DNA from: an uncultured Fusicatenibacter sp.
Lineage (GTDB): Bacteria > Bacillota > Clostridia > Lachnospirales > Lachnospiraceae
Direction of reading: 5' to 3'
Assembly: GCA_902493585.1 (NCBI GenBank)
Contig: CABUPZ010000047.1
Location: forward strand, 1 to 19,060
DNA: 19,060 nucleotides
The translations under genes and the position numbers were made by a program. Positions 8,488-16,504 of the stretch are shown piece after piece (within the stretch, counting starts at the first letter, position 1; every line of letters begins with the position of its first letter). Below the pieces are notes generated by a model that ran no database searches, was not told the DNA's origin, and saw nothing but the letters and a program-made list of their open reading frames with translations.

Positions 8488-10094
8488 TCCGGATACTTCA
8501 GTTAAAGCTCCCGGTCCTCCATACGGAGGAGGAGCTGAAAGAAAAGATCCTGCATACGCTCCGGATCCGTCCGGAAGAACTGAAAAGCTGGAAGATTGTC
8601 CGGCGCTCCATCGATGCAAGGAAGAAGGACGCATTGTGTTTCGTCTATCAGATTGACGTGGAAACGCCAAAAGAGAAAAAGATTCTCTCCAAAAGTAAAC
8701 ATAATGAAATTATGTCAATCAATACAAAAGGTTACCGTTTTCCGAAACCGGGAAGCGGGGAACTTGCACAGAGACCGGTGATCATAGGCAGCGGTCCTGC
8801 CGGTCTGTTCTGTGCCTATTATCTGGCAAAGAGCGGCTACTGCCCAATCCTTCTGGAGCGGGGAGACGAGGCGCACGTCCGCCAGCAGAAAGTGGAACAG
8901 TTCTGGAACACCGGAATCCTGGACACAGAGTCCAATGTGCAGTTCGGTGAGGGCGGAGCCGGTACCTTTTCCGACGGAAAGCTGAATACCTCGGTGAAAG
9001 ATCCTGATGGGCGTAATCAGGAAGTGCTGCGGATTTTCTGTGAAGCGGGAGCTCCGCCGGAGATCCTGTATGATCAGAAGCCCCATCTCGGGACCGACCA
9101 GCTGATCACCATCGTTCAGAACATGCGTCATCAGATCGAAGCGTGGGGCGGAACCGTCCGGTTCCGCGCCTGTGTGACCGATTTTGATATCAAAGACGAA
9201 AGGCTTGTGGGTGTGACCGTCAATGACAGGGAGTATCTGGAGACTTCCGTGGCGGTGCTTGCCGTGGGACACAGTGCCAGGGACACCTTTTTCCGGCTGG
9301 AAAAGACGGGGATCCTGATGGAGCCGAAGTCTTTCGCGGTGGGTGTAAGGATTGAACATCCGCAGAAAATGATCGATGAAAACCAGTACGGAAAAAATCC
9401 GCCGGAAATTCTCGGCGCGGCGCCGTACAAGCTGACTCACCGGTGCGGAAACGGAAGAGGAATCTATTCTTTCTGCATGTGTCCCGGCGGTTATGTGGTC
9501 AATGCCGCATCGGAAGAAGGACAGACGGCGGTGAACGGAATGAGCTATTCGGACCGTGCGGGGCGCAACGCCAACAGTGCGATGATCGTCACTGTCGGTC
9601 CGGAAGATTTTGCTTCCTGCCATGTGGAGGGGACTTCCCCGGTGCTGGACGGCATCGCTTTTCAGAGAAACCTGGAGCGCGCGGCATTCCGTGCCGGAAA
9701 CGGAAAGATTCCGGTTCAGTTATTCGGTGATTTCTGTGAAGGACGGAAGTCAAAGGCGCTGGGTGATGTGGAGCCGGCGATCTGCGGGGGCTGGACGTTT
9801 GGCAATCTGCGGGAGATCTTCCCGGAACCTGTCAGCGCATCCCTGGCGGAAGGCATCCGGGCTTTTGAACGGAACATCACCGGATTTTCCAGGCTGGATG
9901 CGGTTCTGTCGGGTGTGGAAAGCCGTACGTCGTCGCCACTTCGGATCGTCCGGAACGAAGGATTCGAAAGCAGTGTCCGGGGTCTTTACCCCTGCGGGGA
10001 AGGCGCGGGCTATGCCGGCGGCATCACTTCCGCGGCGATGGACGGGATCCGGATCGCGGAAGCAATTTCTAAAAAATATAAGAATTTTGGATAA
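8484..10094 (+). CDS. FAD-dependent protein, COG2509 family (uncharacterised dehydrogenase)
   Basis: This large flavoprotein belongs to the family called uncharacterised FAD-dependent dehydrogenase or NAD(FAD)-utilising dehydrogenase. The ATG at 8484 has AGGAGG (8471-8476) seven bases upstream and overlaps the preceding stop as ATGA, giving 536 residues. Upstream in-frame starts would intrude into the previous gene without benefit. Residues 1 to about 90 form a small N-terminal domain (RIRPEELKSWKIVRRSIDAR) typical of the family. The Rossmann motif GSGPAG follows at 102-107, then FGEGGAGTFSDGKLNT. The C-terminal part contains the FAD signature GEGAGYAGGITSAAMDG. No substrate has been established for the family that I know of. 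The gene ends 119 bases before radC, and a promoter candidate lies in that gap, so it is probably the last gene of the first transcription unit. Confidence 0.92.
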   Translation: MIRILQLKLPVLHTEEELKEKILHTLRIRPEELKSWKIVRRSIDARKKDALCFVYQIDVETPKEKKILSKSKHNEIMSINTKGYRFPKPGSGELAQRPVIIGSGPAGLFCAYYLAKSGYCPILLERGDEAHVRQQKVEQFWNTGILDTESNVQFGEGGAGTFSDGKLNTSVKDPDGRNQEVLRIFCEAGAPPEILYDQKPHLGTDQLITIVQNMRHQIEAWGGTVRFRACVTDFDIKDERLVGVTVNDREYLETSVAVLAVGHSARDTFFRLEKTGILMEPKSFAVGVRIEHPQKMIDENQYGKNPPEILGAAPYKLTHRCGNGRGIYSFCMCPGGYVVNAASEEGQTAVNGMSYSDRAGRNANSAMIVTVGPEDFASCHVEGTSPVLDGIAFQRNLERAAFRAGNGKIPVQLFGDFCEGRKSKALGDVEPAICGGWTFGNLREIFPEPVSASLAEGIRAFERNITGFSRLDAVLSGVESRTSSPLRIVRNEGFESSVRGLYPCGEGAGYAGGITSAAMDGIRIAEAISKKYKNFG

Positions 10095-10098
10095 TTCC

Positions 10099-10127
10099 TA
10101 TACAAGATTTCCAAGTTGTGATAAAAT
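10099..10127 (+). promoter_or_regulatory. candidate extended -10 promoter for the radC-mre-min cluster
   Basis: TATACA (10099-10104, four of six matches to TTGACA) is followed after a 17-base spacer by TAAAAT (10122-10127, five of six matches to TATAAT). The -10 is preceded by TGA, giving the extended TGn element. A start near 10134 would give an untranslated leader of about 80 bases before radC. It begins five bases after the flavoprotein stop, in the only sizeable gap between the two gene blocks, where a promoter is expected. The match is good but not tested experimentally. Confidence 0.5.
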
Positions 10128-10213
10128 GATTTGTGATTCTGGATGGCTGGACGATCCCAGCGGTTCTCTTATGTCTCAGAAGAGTGGGTAACAAGAGATC
10201 AGGAGGAACCAGA

Positions 10214-10927
10214 ATGGCAAAAGAATTACAGATCAAAGATATTCCCAGTGAGGAGCGTCCGTATGAGAAATGTCTGGCAAGGGGCGCAGCCGCTTTGTCG
10301 GATGCGGAGCTGCTGGCGGTGATCCTGCGCAGCGGAGCCGCCGGGCAGTCCTGTGTGGAACTGGCGAGGGAGATTTTACGTTTTTCCCCGTCCGCCAGCG
10401 GGCTTTTGGGGCTTCACCATCTTTCCGTCCAGGAACTGATGAAGATCCGCGGGATTGGAAAGGTGAAAGCCGTGCAGCTGAAATGCATCACGGAACTGTC
10501 CACACGGATCGCAACGATGCGCGCGAAGGAGTCGCTGTGCTTTACCGATCCGTCTTCCATCGCGGAATATTATATGGAACGTCTGCGCCATGAGGAGCAG
10601 GAGCTTTTGATTTGTATGATGTTCGACACCAAGAATCACCTGCTGGGTGATGCCCAGATCAGCAGAGGAACCGTAAATTCTGCATTGATTTCACCCAGAG
10701 AACTGTTTTTGCAGGCGCTGGCATTTCATGCGGTCCACATCATACTGGTTCATAATCATCCGAGCGGAAACCCGGAGCCGAGCCAGGAGGATATCGTGGT
10801 GACACGGCGTGTGCGGGGAGCAGGGGAGCTTATAGGCATTTCTTTACTGGACCACATCGTTATCGGGGATCACTGCTATATCAGTATGTTCGAACAGGGT
10901 CTGATACCCGGCGTCATGCTTAATTGA
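10214..10927 (+). CDS. radC: RadC/JAB-domain protein
   Basis: RadC-family protein with a helix-hairpin-helix-like N-terminal half (ALSDAELLAVILRSG, then LMKIRGIGKVKAVQLK) and a C-terminal JAB/MPN metalloprotease-like domain. The metal-binding set is visible: H180 and H182 in HNHPSGNPEPSQED, with D193. Despite the name, a role in DNA repair is doubtful for this family and its biochemical activity is unresolved. The ATG at 10214 has AGGAGG (10201-10206) seven bases upstream, giving 237 residues; longer readings would run through the promoter region. Placement directly before mreB is widespread in bacteria, including B. subtilis, so the neighbourhood supports both identifications. Only 16 bases separate it from mreB. 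Confidence 0.95.
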   Translation: MAKELQIKDIPSEERPYEKCLARGAAALSDAELLAVILRSGAAGQSCVELAREILRFSPSASGLLGLHHLSVQELMKIRGIGKVKAVQLKCITELSTRIATMRAKESLCFTDPSSIAEYYMERLRHEEQELLICMMFDTKNHLLGDAQISRGTVNSALISPRELFLQALAFHAVHIILVHNHPSGNPEPSQEDIVVTRRVRGAGELIGISLLDHIVIGDHCYISMFEQGLIPGVMLN

Positions 10928-10943
10928 AGGGATAAAGGCAAGA

Positions 10944-11963
10944 ATGCAGATTCACAGTACTTATGGCATAGATTTGGGCACCAGTACCGTTAAAATCTAT
11001 GATTTCAAAAAAGACACCATCACCAAAGAAAAGAATATGATCGCGATCCGCAACAAAGAGCAGCTTCTGGCGGTCGGCAATGAGGCATACGAGATGCATG
11101 AACGGACTCCGTCCAATATTGAGATCATCACGCCGATGGCCAACGGGCGCATCGCCAATGTGCTGATGGTGGAGGCAGTGCTTCACACACTGCTCAGCCG
11201 GTGCGGTTCCAGGATCGGATACCGGCCGGAACTTTATTTTTCCGCTCCGCCCGGAATGACGGAGATCGAGAAACGTGCTTATTACACCATCGCCCACAGA
11301 GGGCGGCTGAAAAACTGCCGGATGTATCTGGTGGACAAACCCATTGCAGATGCTCTGGCGCTTGGAATACCGATCAACAAGACAAAAGGTTCCATGATCG
11401 TCAACATCGGGGCGCAGAGTACGGAGATTTCCGTTATCGCCGATGCGCGGGTGATCTTCAGCAAGCTGATACCAATCGGAGGGAGACAGTTCAACGAAGC
11501 CATCAGCTTTCTGAACAGCAGAAAGAACAATTTTCTGATCGGTTCCAAAACGGCGAAACGGCTGAAAATTGCCATGGCGGATCTGGAAAACGACAAAAAA
11601 GAAGCGCGCAAGGTGCGCGGCGTGGACGGCACCACGGGGCTTCCCATTGAAGGAGTGATCGCCTCTTCACTGGTCAACGAAGCGATTACCGGAAAACTGA
11701 TGCAGATCAGCGAGGAGATCAAGCTGGCGCTGGAGCGTACGCCGCCGCAGATCCACCGTCATATCCTTTCCGAAGGAATCTACATAACCGGGGGCAGCAC
11801 CCGCCTGGCAAACCTGGATCGGTTTCTGACCAGACAGCTCGGATGCACGGTGCAGCTTTCCCAGTATTATGATCTGTGCACGATCTGTGGGTTGAAGGAA
11901 CTCATCACCCATGATACGCTGCACAAATGGGCCTACACGGTAAAAAAACATAATCACAGATAG
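10944..11963 (+). CDS. mreB: divergent MreB/Mbl-family actin-like protein
   Basis: This is an actin-fold protein at the usual mreB position ahead of mreC and mreD. MreB filaments move around the cell beneath the membrane and orient side-wall synthesis. The ATG at 10944 follows AAAGG (10934-10938). At 339 residues the length is normal. The phosphate-1 loop is intact (D10 in GIDLGTS), as are ERTPSNI and the adenosine-site ITGGSTRLANLD. The phosphate-2 loop, however, reads VNIGAQSTE rather than the canonical V/I-DIGGGTTE, so the conserved Asp is N154. The connecting motif reads VDKPIADALALG where typical MreB has EEPMAAAIGAG, putting K132 at the position of the proposed catalytic Glu. The protein may therefore bind nucleotide with little or no hydrolysis. 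A standard MreB may be encoded elsewhere. The family assignment is firm; the functional inference is not. Confidence 0.9.
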   Translation: MQIHSTYGIDLGTSTVKIYDFKKDTITKEKNMIAIRNKEQLLAVGNEAYEMHERTPSNIEIITPMANGRIANVLMVEAVLHTLLSRCGSRIGYRPELYFSAPPGMTEIEKRAYYTIAHRGRLKNCRMYLVDKPIADALALGIPINKTKGSMIVNIGAQSTEISVIADARVIFSKLIPIGGRQFNEAISFLNSRKNNFLIGSKTAKRLKIAMADLENDKKEARKVRGVDGTTGLPIEGVIASSLVNEAITGKLMQISEEIKLALERTPPQIHRHILSEGIYITGGSTRLANLDRFLTRQLGCTVQLSQYYDLCTICGLKELITHDTLHKWAYTVKKHNHR

Positions 11964-11977
11964 TAAAAGGATGCAAC

Positions 11978-12829
11978 ATGAACAAGAAAAAAAAGTTTCA
12001 GATGAAAAGTAAACACCTGCTGGTTCTGATGACTTTTCTGTGTGTCAGTGCGATCCTCCTGACCTTTACACAGGTGGTTTCCGTTTCTCCGCTGCGGGAG
12101 GCGGCAAGCCGGGTGATCGTTCCGTTCCAGAACGGCATCAATCAGATCGGTACCTGGATGAGCGGAAAGCTGGAAGGATTTCAGGATGTGGAAGAGCTGG
12201 CAGCCCAGAATAAAGAGCTGGAGCAGCGGGTGGCGGAACTGACGGAGGAGAATACCCGCCTGGCGCAGAACCAGGAGGAACTGACCCGTCTTCAGGAACT
12301 GTATCAGCTGGATCAGTCTTATTCCGAGTACGACAAAGTCGCGGCGCAGGTGATCTCCAAGGATCCGGGAAACTGGTACGATACCTTTGTGATCAACAAG
12401 GGATCCGCAGACGGAATTGAAAAGGATATGAATGTGATCGCAAATGGAGGCCTGGTCGGCCTGGTGGTCGAAGTGGAAACCAACTGCGCGACGGTGCGTT
12501 CCATTATCGACGATTCCAGTTCGGTCAGCGCGATGACTGCCTCCACTTCGGATACCTGTATTGTTTCCGGAGATCTGCGCCTGATGGATGAGGGCAAACT
12601 TGCCTTCTCCCAGATGTCGACGGAAAACACTGTTGCAGTGGGAGAACAGATCGTAACTTCCAACATCAGCGACAAGTATCTGCGCGGCATCCTGATCGGA
12701 TACGTCAGCGAAGTCACCGAGGATTCCAATCATCTGACCAACACCGGATATATCACTCCCGCAGTGGATTTCAAACATATCCAGGAGGTCCTGGTCATCA
12801 AAGAATTGAAGCAGACGAAAGGAGAGTAA
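11978..12829 (+). CDS. mreC: rod shape-determining protein MreC
   Basis: MreC is a bitopic membrane protein whose extracellular part contacts and activates the PBP2/RodA synthase. The ATG at 11978 has AAAAGGA (11965-11971) close upstream. A lysine-rich start (MNKKKKFQMKSK) leads to one membrane segment at about 13-34. A coiled coil follows at about 71-108, with heptads such as ELEQRVAELTEENTRL, and then the extracellular beta domain (VISKDPGNWYDTFVINKGS, NGGLVGLVVEV, ILIGYVSEV). The length of 283 residues is typical. It lies 14 bases after mreB and one base before mreD, so all three should be cotranscribed. Confidence 0.95.
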   Translation: MNKKKKFQMKSKHLLVLMTFLCVSAILLTFTQVVSVSPLREAASRVIVPFQNGINQIGTWMSGKLEGFQDVEELAAQNKELEQRVAELTEENTRLAQNQEELTRLQELYQLDQSYSEYDKVAAQVISKDPGNWYDTFVINKGSADGIEKDMNVIANGGLVGLVVEVETNCATVRSIIDDSSSVSAMTASTSDTCIVSGDLRLMDEGKLAFSQMSTENTVAVGEQIVTSNISDKYLRGILIGYVSEVTEDSNHLTNTGYITPAVDFKHIQEVLVIKELKQTKGE

Positions 12830-12830
12830 C

Positions 12831-13358
12831 GTGCGCAGAAAAATTGTGCTGGCCGTTCTGATACTGGTTACCTTTCTTTTGCAGACAACCGTATTTCAGT
12901 TTCTTTCCATCGCCTCTGTTGCACCCAATCTTCTCCTGATCCTGACCGCGTCTTTCGGACTGATGCGCGGCAAGAAGGAAGGGCTGTGGGTTGGATTTTT
13001 CTGCGGACTGGCGATTGACCTGTTTTACGGAAATCTGTTTGGCTTTTATGCACTATTGTATATGTACATGGGATATATGAGCGGCTTTTTTTACAAAGTT
13101 TTTTACGACGAAGATATCCGCGTTCCCATGGTACTGATTGCCGCCAGCGATCTGGTTTACAGTCTTCTGGTCTATGTCCTGCAGTTCCTGCTGCGGGTGC
13201 GACTGGATTTCATGGCGTACCTGGAGCATATCATCCTGCCGGAAATGATCTATACGATGATCCTGTCGCTGGTTGTTTACCGGCTGCTGTACTGGATCAA
13301 CCGGAAACTGACGGAATATGAAATGGAAGGACAGCAATCACCTTGGTTAAGAAGATAA
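12831..13358 (+). CDS. mreD: rod shape-determining membrane protein MreD
   Basis: MreD is a small polytopic membrane protein that works with MreC. The GTG at 12831 has AAAGGAGAG just upstream, overlapping the end of mreC, with the GGAG six bases from the start. The 175-residue sequence is almost entirely hydrophobic, with five or six predicted membrane segments. Family features are the opening ILVTFLLQTTVFQF, the APNLLLILTASFGLMRGKKEG block and FCGLAIDLFYGNLFGFYALLY. Sequence conservation in MreD is low, so position between mreC and the PBP gene carries much of the weight. The last 16 bases overlap the start of the PBP gene in another frame. Confidence 0.92.
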   Translation: MRRKIVLAVLILVTFLLQTTVFQFLSIASVAPNLLLILTASFGLMRGKKEGLWVGFFCGLAIDLFYGNLFGFYALLYMYMGYMSGFFYKVFYDEDIRVPMVLIAASDLVYSLLVYVLQFLLRVRLDFMAYLEHIILPEMIYTMILSLVVYRLLYWINRKLTEYEMEGQQSPWLRR

Positions 13359-16345
13359 AGAAATTTTTTAAAAAGGCAGGCAGCAATCGTACTGCGATCC
13401 TGAGCCTGTGTTTTTTGGGATTTGCCGCCGCACTGGTGGCACGCCTGTTCTCGCTGCAGATTGTTCACGGCGAGGATTATGCAGACAACTTTGAGGTGCA
13501 GATCACAAGAACCCGTACGCTGGAAAGTACCCGGGGAAATTTCTATGACAGAAACGGTAAGGCAATCACCAAAAATGAACTGACCTCATCCGTTGTGCTG
13601 GAGGACAATGGTACCTACGACTCCACGAAAGAGAGGGTACTTTCTCTAAATAGTGAAATCTATCGACTGGCGAAACTGATCGAAGCAAACGGAGATACCC
13701 TGGATCAGAATGACTTTCAGATCGTTGTGGATGAGAATGGAAATTACGCGTTTACCGGAAGTGAGGGTACCAACCGCAACCGTTTCCGTGCCGATATGTA
13801 TGGAAAGAGAACCGTGGATGAACTGAATGCGGAGCAGAAAGCATCCAGTGCAGATACGCTGATCGCATATCTGTCCGGACCGGAACGATTCGGGCTGGAT
13901 GCATATTCGGAGAATGAAGACAATGCCTATACGGCGGAAGACTTTGAAGAGTATGGACTTCCATACACTGTGGATGAAAACGGAAATGCTGTACTGAACC
14001 TCACAAAACAGGAGAGGCTGCAGATCATCATTGTCCGTTATCAGCTTTCTCTGACTTCCTATCAGAAGTACCTGCCGGTGACTGTGGCATCGGATGTCAG
14101 TGATGAGACGGTGGCTGCGGTTTCGGAAAACCAGGAAGCCTTCCAGGGCGTATCGATCCAGCAGGATTCTATCCGTGTTTATAATGACGGAACTTATTTC
14201 TCGTCCCTGATCGGCTATACCGGTATCGCGTCCGCGACGGAACTGGATGATCTGAACGCACAGTATGCGGAACAGCATCCGGAAGAACAGGAAGACCGCT
14301 ACAGCACCAATGCGGTGGTCGGAAAGACCGGACTGGAGCAGTATATGGAACTGACCCTGCAGGGAACCGACGGACAGGAAGAGGTTGTGGTCAACAATGT
14401 GGGAAAAGTTCTGGATATTCTGGAGGACTCCACGGTGGAGCCACAGCAGGGCAACGATGTGACACTTTCCATCGACTACGATCTTCAGATTACCACCTAC
14501 AAGATTCTGGAACAGAAGATCGCGGGAATCGTGCTGACGAACCTGGTCAATGCCAAGACGGTGGAAATTCCGGAAGACGGTGGAAGCGATGATATCCGGA
14601 TTCCGATTTATGATGTATACAATGCTCTGATCGAGAACAATACCATTGATATCGGCCACTTCGATGAGGCGGATGCAGGTGCGACAGAGCAGAAAGCATA
14701 TACACGCTTCCAGCAGAAGCAGCAGGAAGTGCTCGCGGATCTGACGGAAGAGATGACCGGAAGTTCTCCGGAAGCGTACAACGATCTGGACGAAGAAATG
14801 CAGGAATACCAGAGTTTTATCGTCAATGATCTTCTCGGAGACACCATGGGAATCCTTTCGAGTACTGCGATCAACACCGATGATGAGACGTATCAGGCAT
14901 GGAACAGCGGAACCATCAGCATGAGGGAATATCTGCTGTATGCGGCCAGCCAGAACTGGATCGATGTGTCTCAGCTGACCACGGATGACGCGTATCTGGA
15001 TTCCGCGGAGGTTTATCAGAGACTGACGGAGCTGGTGATGGAACGTCTGGCGTCAAGCACGGATTTTTCAAAGAAACTGTACCACTATATGCTCCTGGAG
15101 GACCGGTTGTCCGGCACCGATATCTGTAATATCATGTATGAGCAGAATCTGCTGACGAAGGAAGACGAGGATTACACGAATTTTGTAAGCGGAAGACTCA
15201 GCGCCTACGATTTGATGCGCAATAAGATCAGCAAACTGGAAATCACACCGGCGCAGCTTGCGCTGGATCCCTGTTCCGGTTCCGCGGTGATCACGGATCC
15301 AGACAGCGGAGCGATCCTGGCGTGCGTATCCTATCCGGGGTATGACAATAACCGGATCGCCAATCAGACCGATACGGAATACTGGGCAAAGATCAATATG
15401 GATGCCTCCGGTCCGCTGTACAACAAAGCGACGCAGCAGCGTACCGCGCCGGGTTCCACCTTTAAGCCGCTGATCGCGGTGGCGGGCCTGATGGAAGGCG
15501 TGGTCGATGACAATACGATCATCAACTGCGACGGCCTTTTCGGAGAAGATCTCTTTGATGAAAGCGACCAGATTCACTGCCATAACCTGAGCGGACACGG
15601 CAACCTGGATATCCGGGGCGCGATCCAGAACTCCTGCAACGTGTATTTCTGTACGATAGCCTATGAGCTGGGACTGGATGAGAACGGTACATTCAGTACG
15701 GCGCGTTCCCAGGAAATGCTGGAAAAGTATGCATCTATGTTCAAGATGAATGAAAAGAGCGGTATTGAGATTTCCGAGGCGGAACCGAGAGTGTCCGATA
15801 CACTTCCGATCCCTTCGGCGATCGGTCAGGGTACCCACAACTATACGACGACTCAGCTGGCACGATACGTGACCACACTGGCAAACGAAGGAACAATCTA
15901 CAATCTTTCTCTTCTGCAGAAAGTCACGGATCCGGACGGCAATGAGGTGGATATGGGTGATGATTTCGGACCGGAAGTGATCGGCACGCTGGATGAGGTG
16001 CCTCAGTCTGTCTGGGACGATGTCCATGTTGGTATGAGAAATGTGATCCGGTACACCAACGCTAATTTCTTTGCAGACTCCCCGGTGGAGCTGTACGGAA
16101 AAACCGGAACGGCACAGGAAGATAGAACCAGAGCCAACCATGGCCTGTTTATCGGATTTGCTCATTATGAAACAAATTCGGATATTGCGATGGCTGTTCG
16201 TATTCCTAACGGATATTCTTCCACGAACGCAGTGTCGGCGGCTAAGGATATTATAGATTATTACTATGGACTGAGACAGGTCGATGAAATTCTGACCGGG
16301 TCCGCAGATACACAAAGCGTTACAACTGAAGCGGGTGCAGACTAA
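13343..16345 (+). CDS. mrdA: class B penicillin-binding protein, PBP2/MrdA-like, with large insert
   Basis: A D,D-transpeptidase that cross-links peptidoglycan outside the membrane, expected to pair with RodA. The start is a TTG at 13343 inside the end of mreD, with AAGGA about 11 bases upstream. A basic tail (MVKKIKKFFKK) and one membrane anchor at about 17-41 are followed by the pedestal, including STRGNFYDRNGKAI and GKTGLEQYMELTLQG. The transpeptidase motifs are complete: S705-T-F-K708, S764-C-N766 and K920-T-G922. At 1000 residues it is far longer than the usual 600-750. About 220-240 extra residues, acidic and probably helical, lie between LSIDYDLQ (from residue 376) and the domain start near GSAVITDPDSG (about 646). 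A smaller enlargement lies at about residues 100-215. Its frame stays open beyond the TAA stop into minD. The PBP assignment is firm; the elongation-specific subtype is inferred from context. Confidence 0.93.
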   Translation: MVKKIKKFFKKAGSNRTAILSLCFLGFAAALVARLFSLQIVHGEDYADNFEVQITRTRTLESTRGNFYDRNGKAITKNELTSSVVLEDNGTYDSTKERVLSLNSEIYRLAKLIEANGDTLDQNDFQIVVDENGNYAFTGSEGTNRNRFRADMYGKRTVDELNAEQKASSADTLIAYLSGPERFGLDAYSENEDNAYTAEDFEEYGLPYTVDENGNAVLNLTKQERLQIIIVRYQLSLTSYQKYLPVTVASDVSDETVAAVSENQEAFQGVSIQQDSIRVYNDGTYFSSLIGYTGIASATELDDLNAQYAEQHPEEQEDRYSTNAVVGKTGLEQYMELTLQGTDGQEEVVVNNVGKVLDILEDSTVEPQQGNDVTLSIDYDLQITTYKILEQKIAGIVLTNLVNAKTVEIPEDGGSDDIRIPIYDVYNALIENNTIDIGHFDEADAGATEQKAYTRFQQKQQEVLADLTEEMTGSSPEAYNDLDEEMQEYQSFIVNDLLGDTMGILSSTAINTDDETYQAWNSGTISMREYLLYAASQNWIDVSQLTTDDAYLDSAEVYQRLTELVMERLASSTDFSKKLYHYMLLEDRLSGTDICNIMYEQNLLTKEDEDYTNFVSGRLSAYDLMRNKISKLEITPAQLALDPCSGSAVITDPDSGAILACVSYPGYDNNRIANQTDTEYWAKINMDASGPLYNKATQQRTAPGSTFKPLIAVAGLMEGVVDDNTIINCDGLFGEDLFDESDQIHCHNLSGHGNLDIRGAIQNSCNVYFCTIAYELGLDENGTFSTARSQEMLEKYASMFKMNEKSGIEISEAEPRVSDTLPIPSAIGQGTHNYTTTQLARYVTTLANEGTIYNLSLLQKVTDPDGNEVDMGDDFGPEVIGTLDEVPQSVWDDVHVGMRNVIRYTNANFFADSPVELYGKTGTAQEDRTRANHGLFIGFAHYETNSDIAMAVRIPNGYSSTNAVSAAKDIIDYYYGLRQVDEILTGSADTQSVTTEAGAD

Positions 16346-16504
16346 CCCGACGACAGCGCAGTTGCCGCCCTCCCCAGCCGGAGTGCGGCGGCTGAAAACA
16401 GTAATGCTCAGACGAATACCAAAGAGAAAAAAGCCGCCGGACGCAGTATGGACAGCGGCGGACAGAGCAGAGAATGCCATACAGGCAGAGCAAGGAGGGT
16501 TCGT
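16346..16504 (+). other. 159-base PBP-minD gap: open frame and GC-rich inverted blocks
   Basis: No recognised gene lies here. The PBP reading frame, after its TAA, has no further stop before minD. The translated stretch (PDDSAVAALPSRSAAAENSN and onwards) is Ala/Ser/Asn/Gln/Lys rich, resembling a disordered tail. Four GC-rich blocks alternate in orientation: GCCGCC (16364-16369), GGCGGC (16387-16392), CCGCCG (16434-16439) and CGGCGG (16456-16461). CAGCCG (16375-16380) can also pair with CGGCTG (16389-16394). No T tract follows any stem and I see no good promoter. The minD ribosome-binding site, AAGGAGGG, ends the gap. Confidence 0.4.

Noticed and set aside
10166..10186. Possible hairpin CTCTT/AAGAG upstream of radC
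   Set aside because: There are only five AT-rich pairs around a long loop and no T tract; it is likely chance.
10133..10213. 27-codon N-terminal extension of RadC
   Set aside because: It starts at the expected transcription start and lacks a ribosome-binding site. The ATG at 10214 has AGGAGG seven bases upstream.
15068..16480. 470-codon open frame on the - strand opposite the PBP
   Set aside because: It lies antisense to the PBP catalytic domain, with no family features and no ribosome-binding site.
16448..16504. Upstream ATG extending MinD by 19 residues
   Set aside because: The ATG at 16505 has a perfectly spaced AGGAGG and yields the canonical MinD N terminus. The extension is Gly/Arg/Ser rich and unlike any MinD start.
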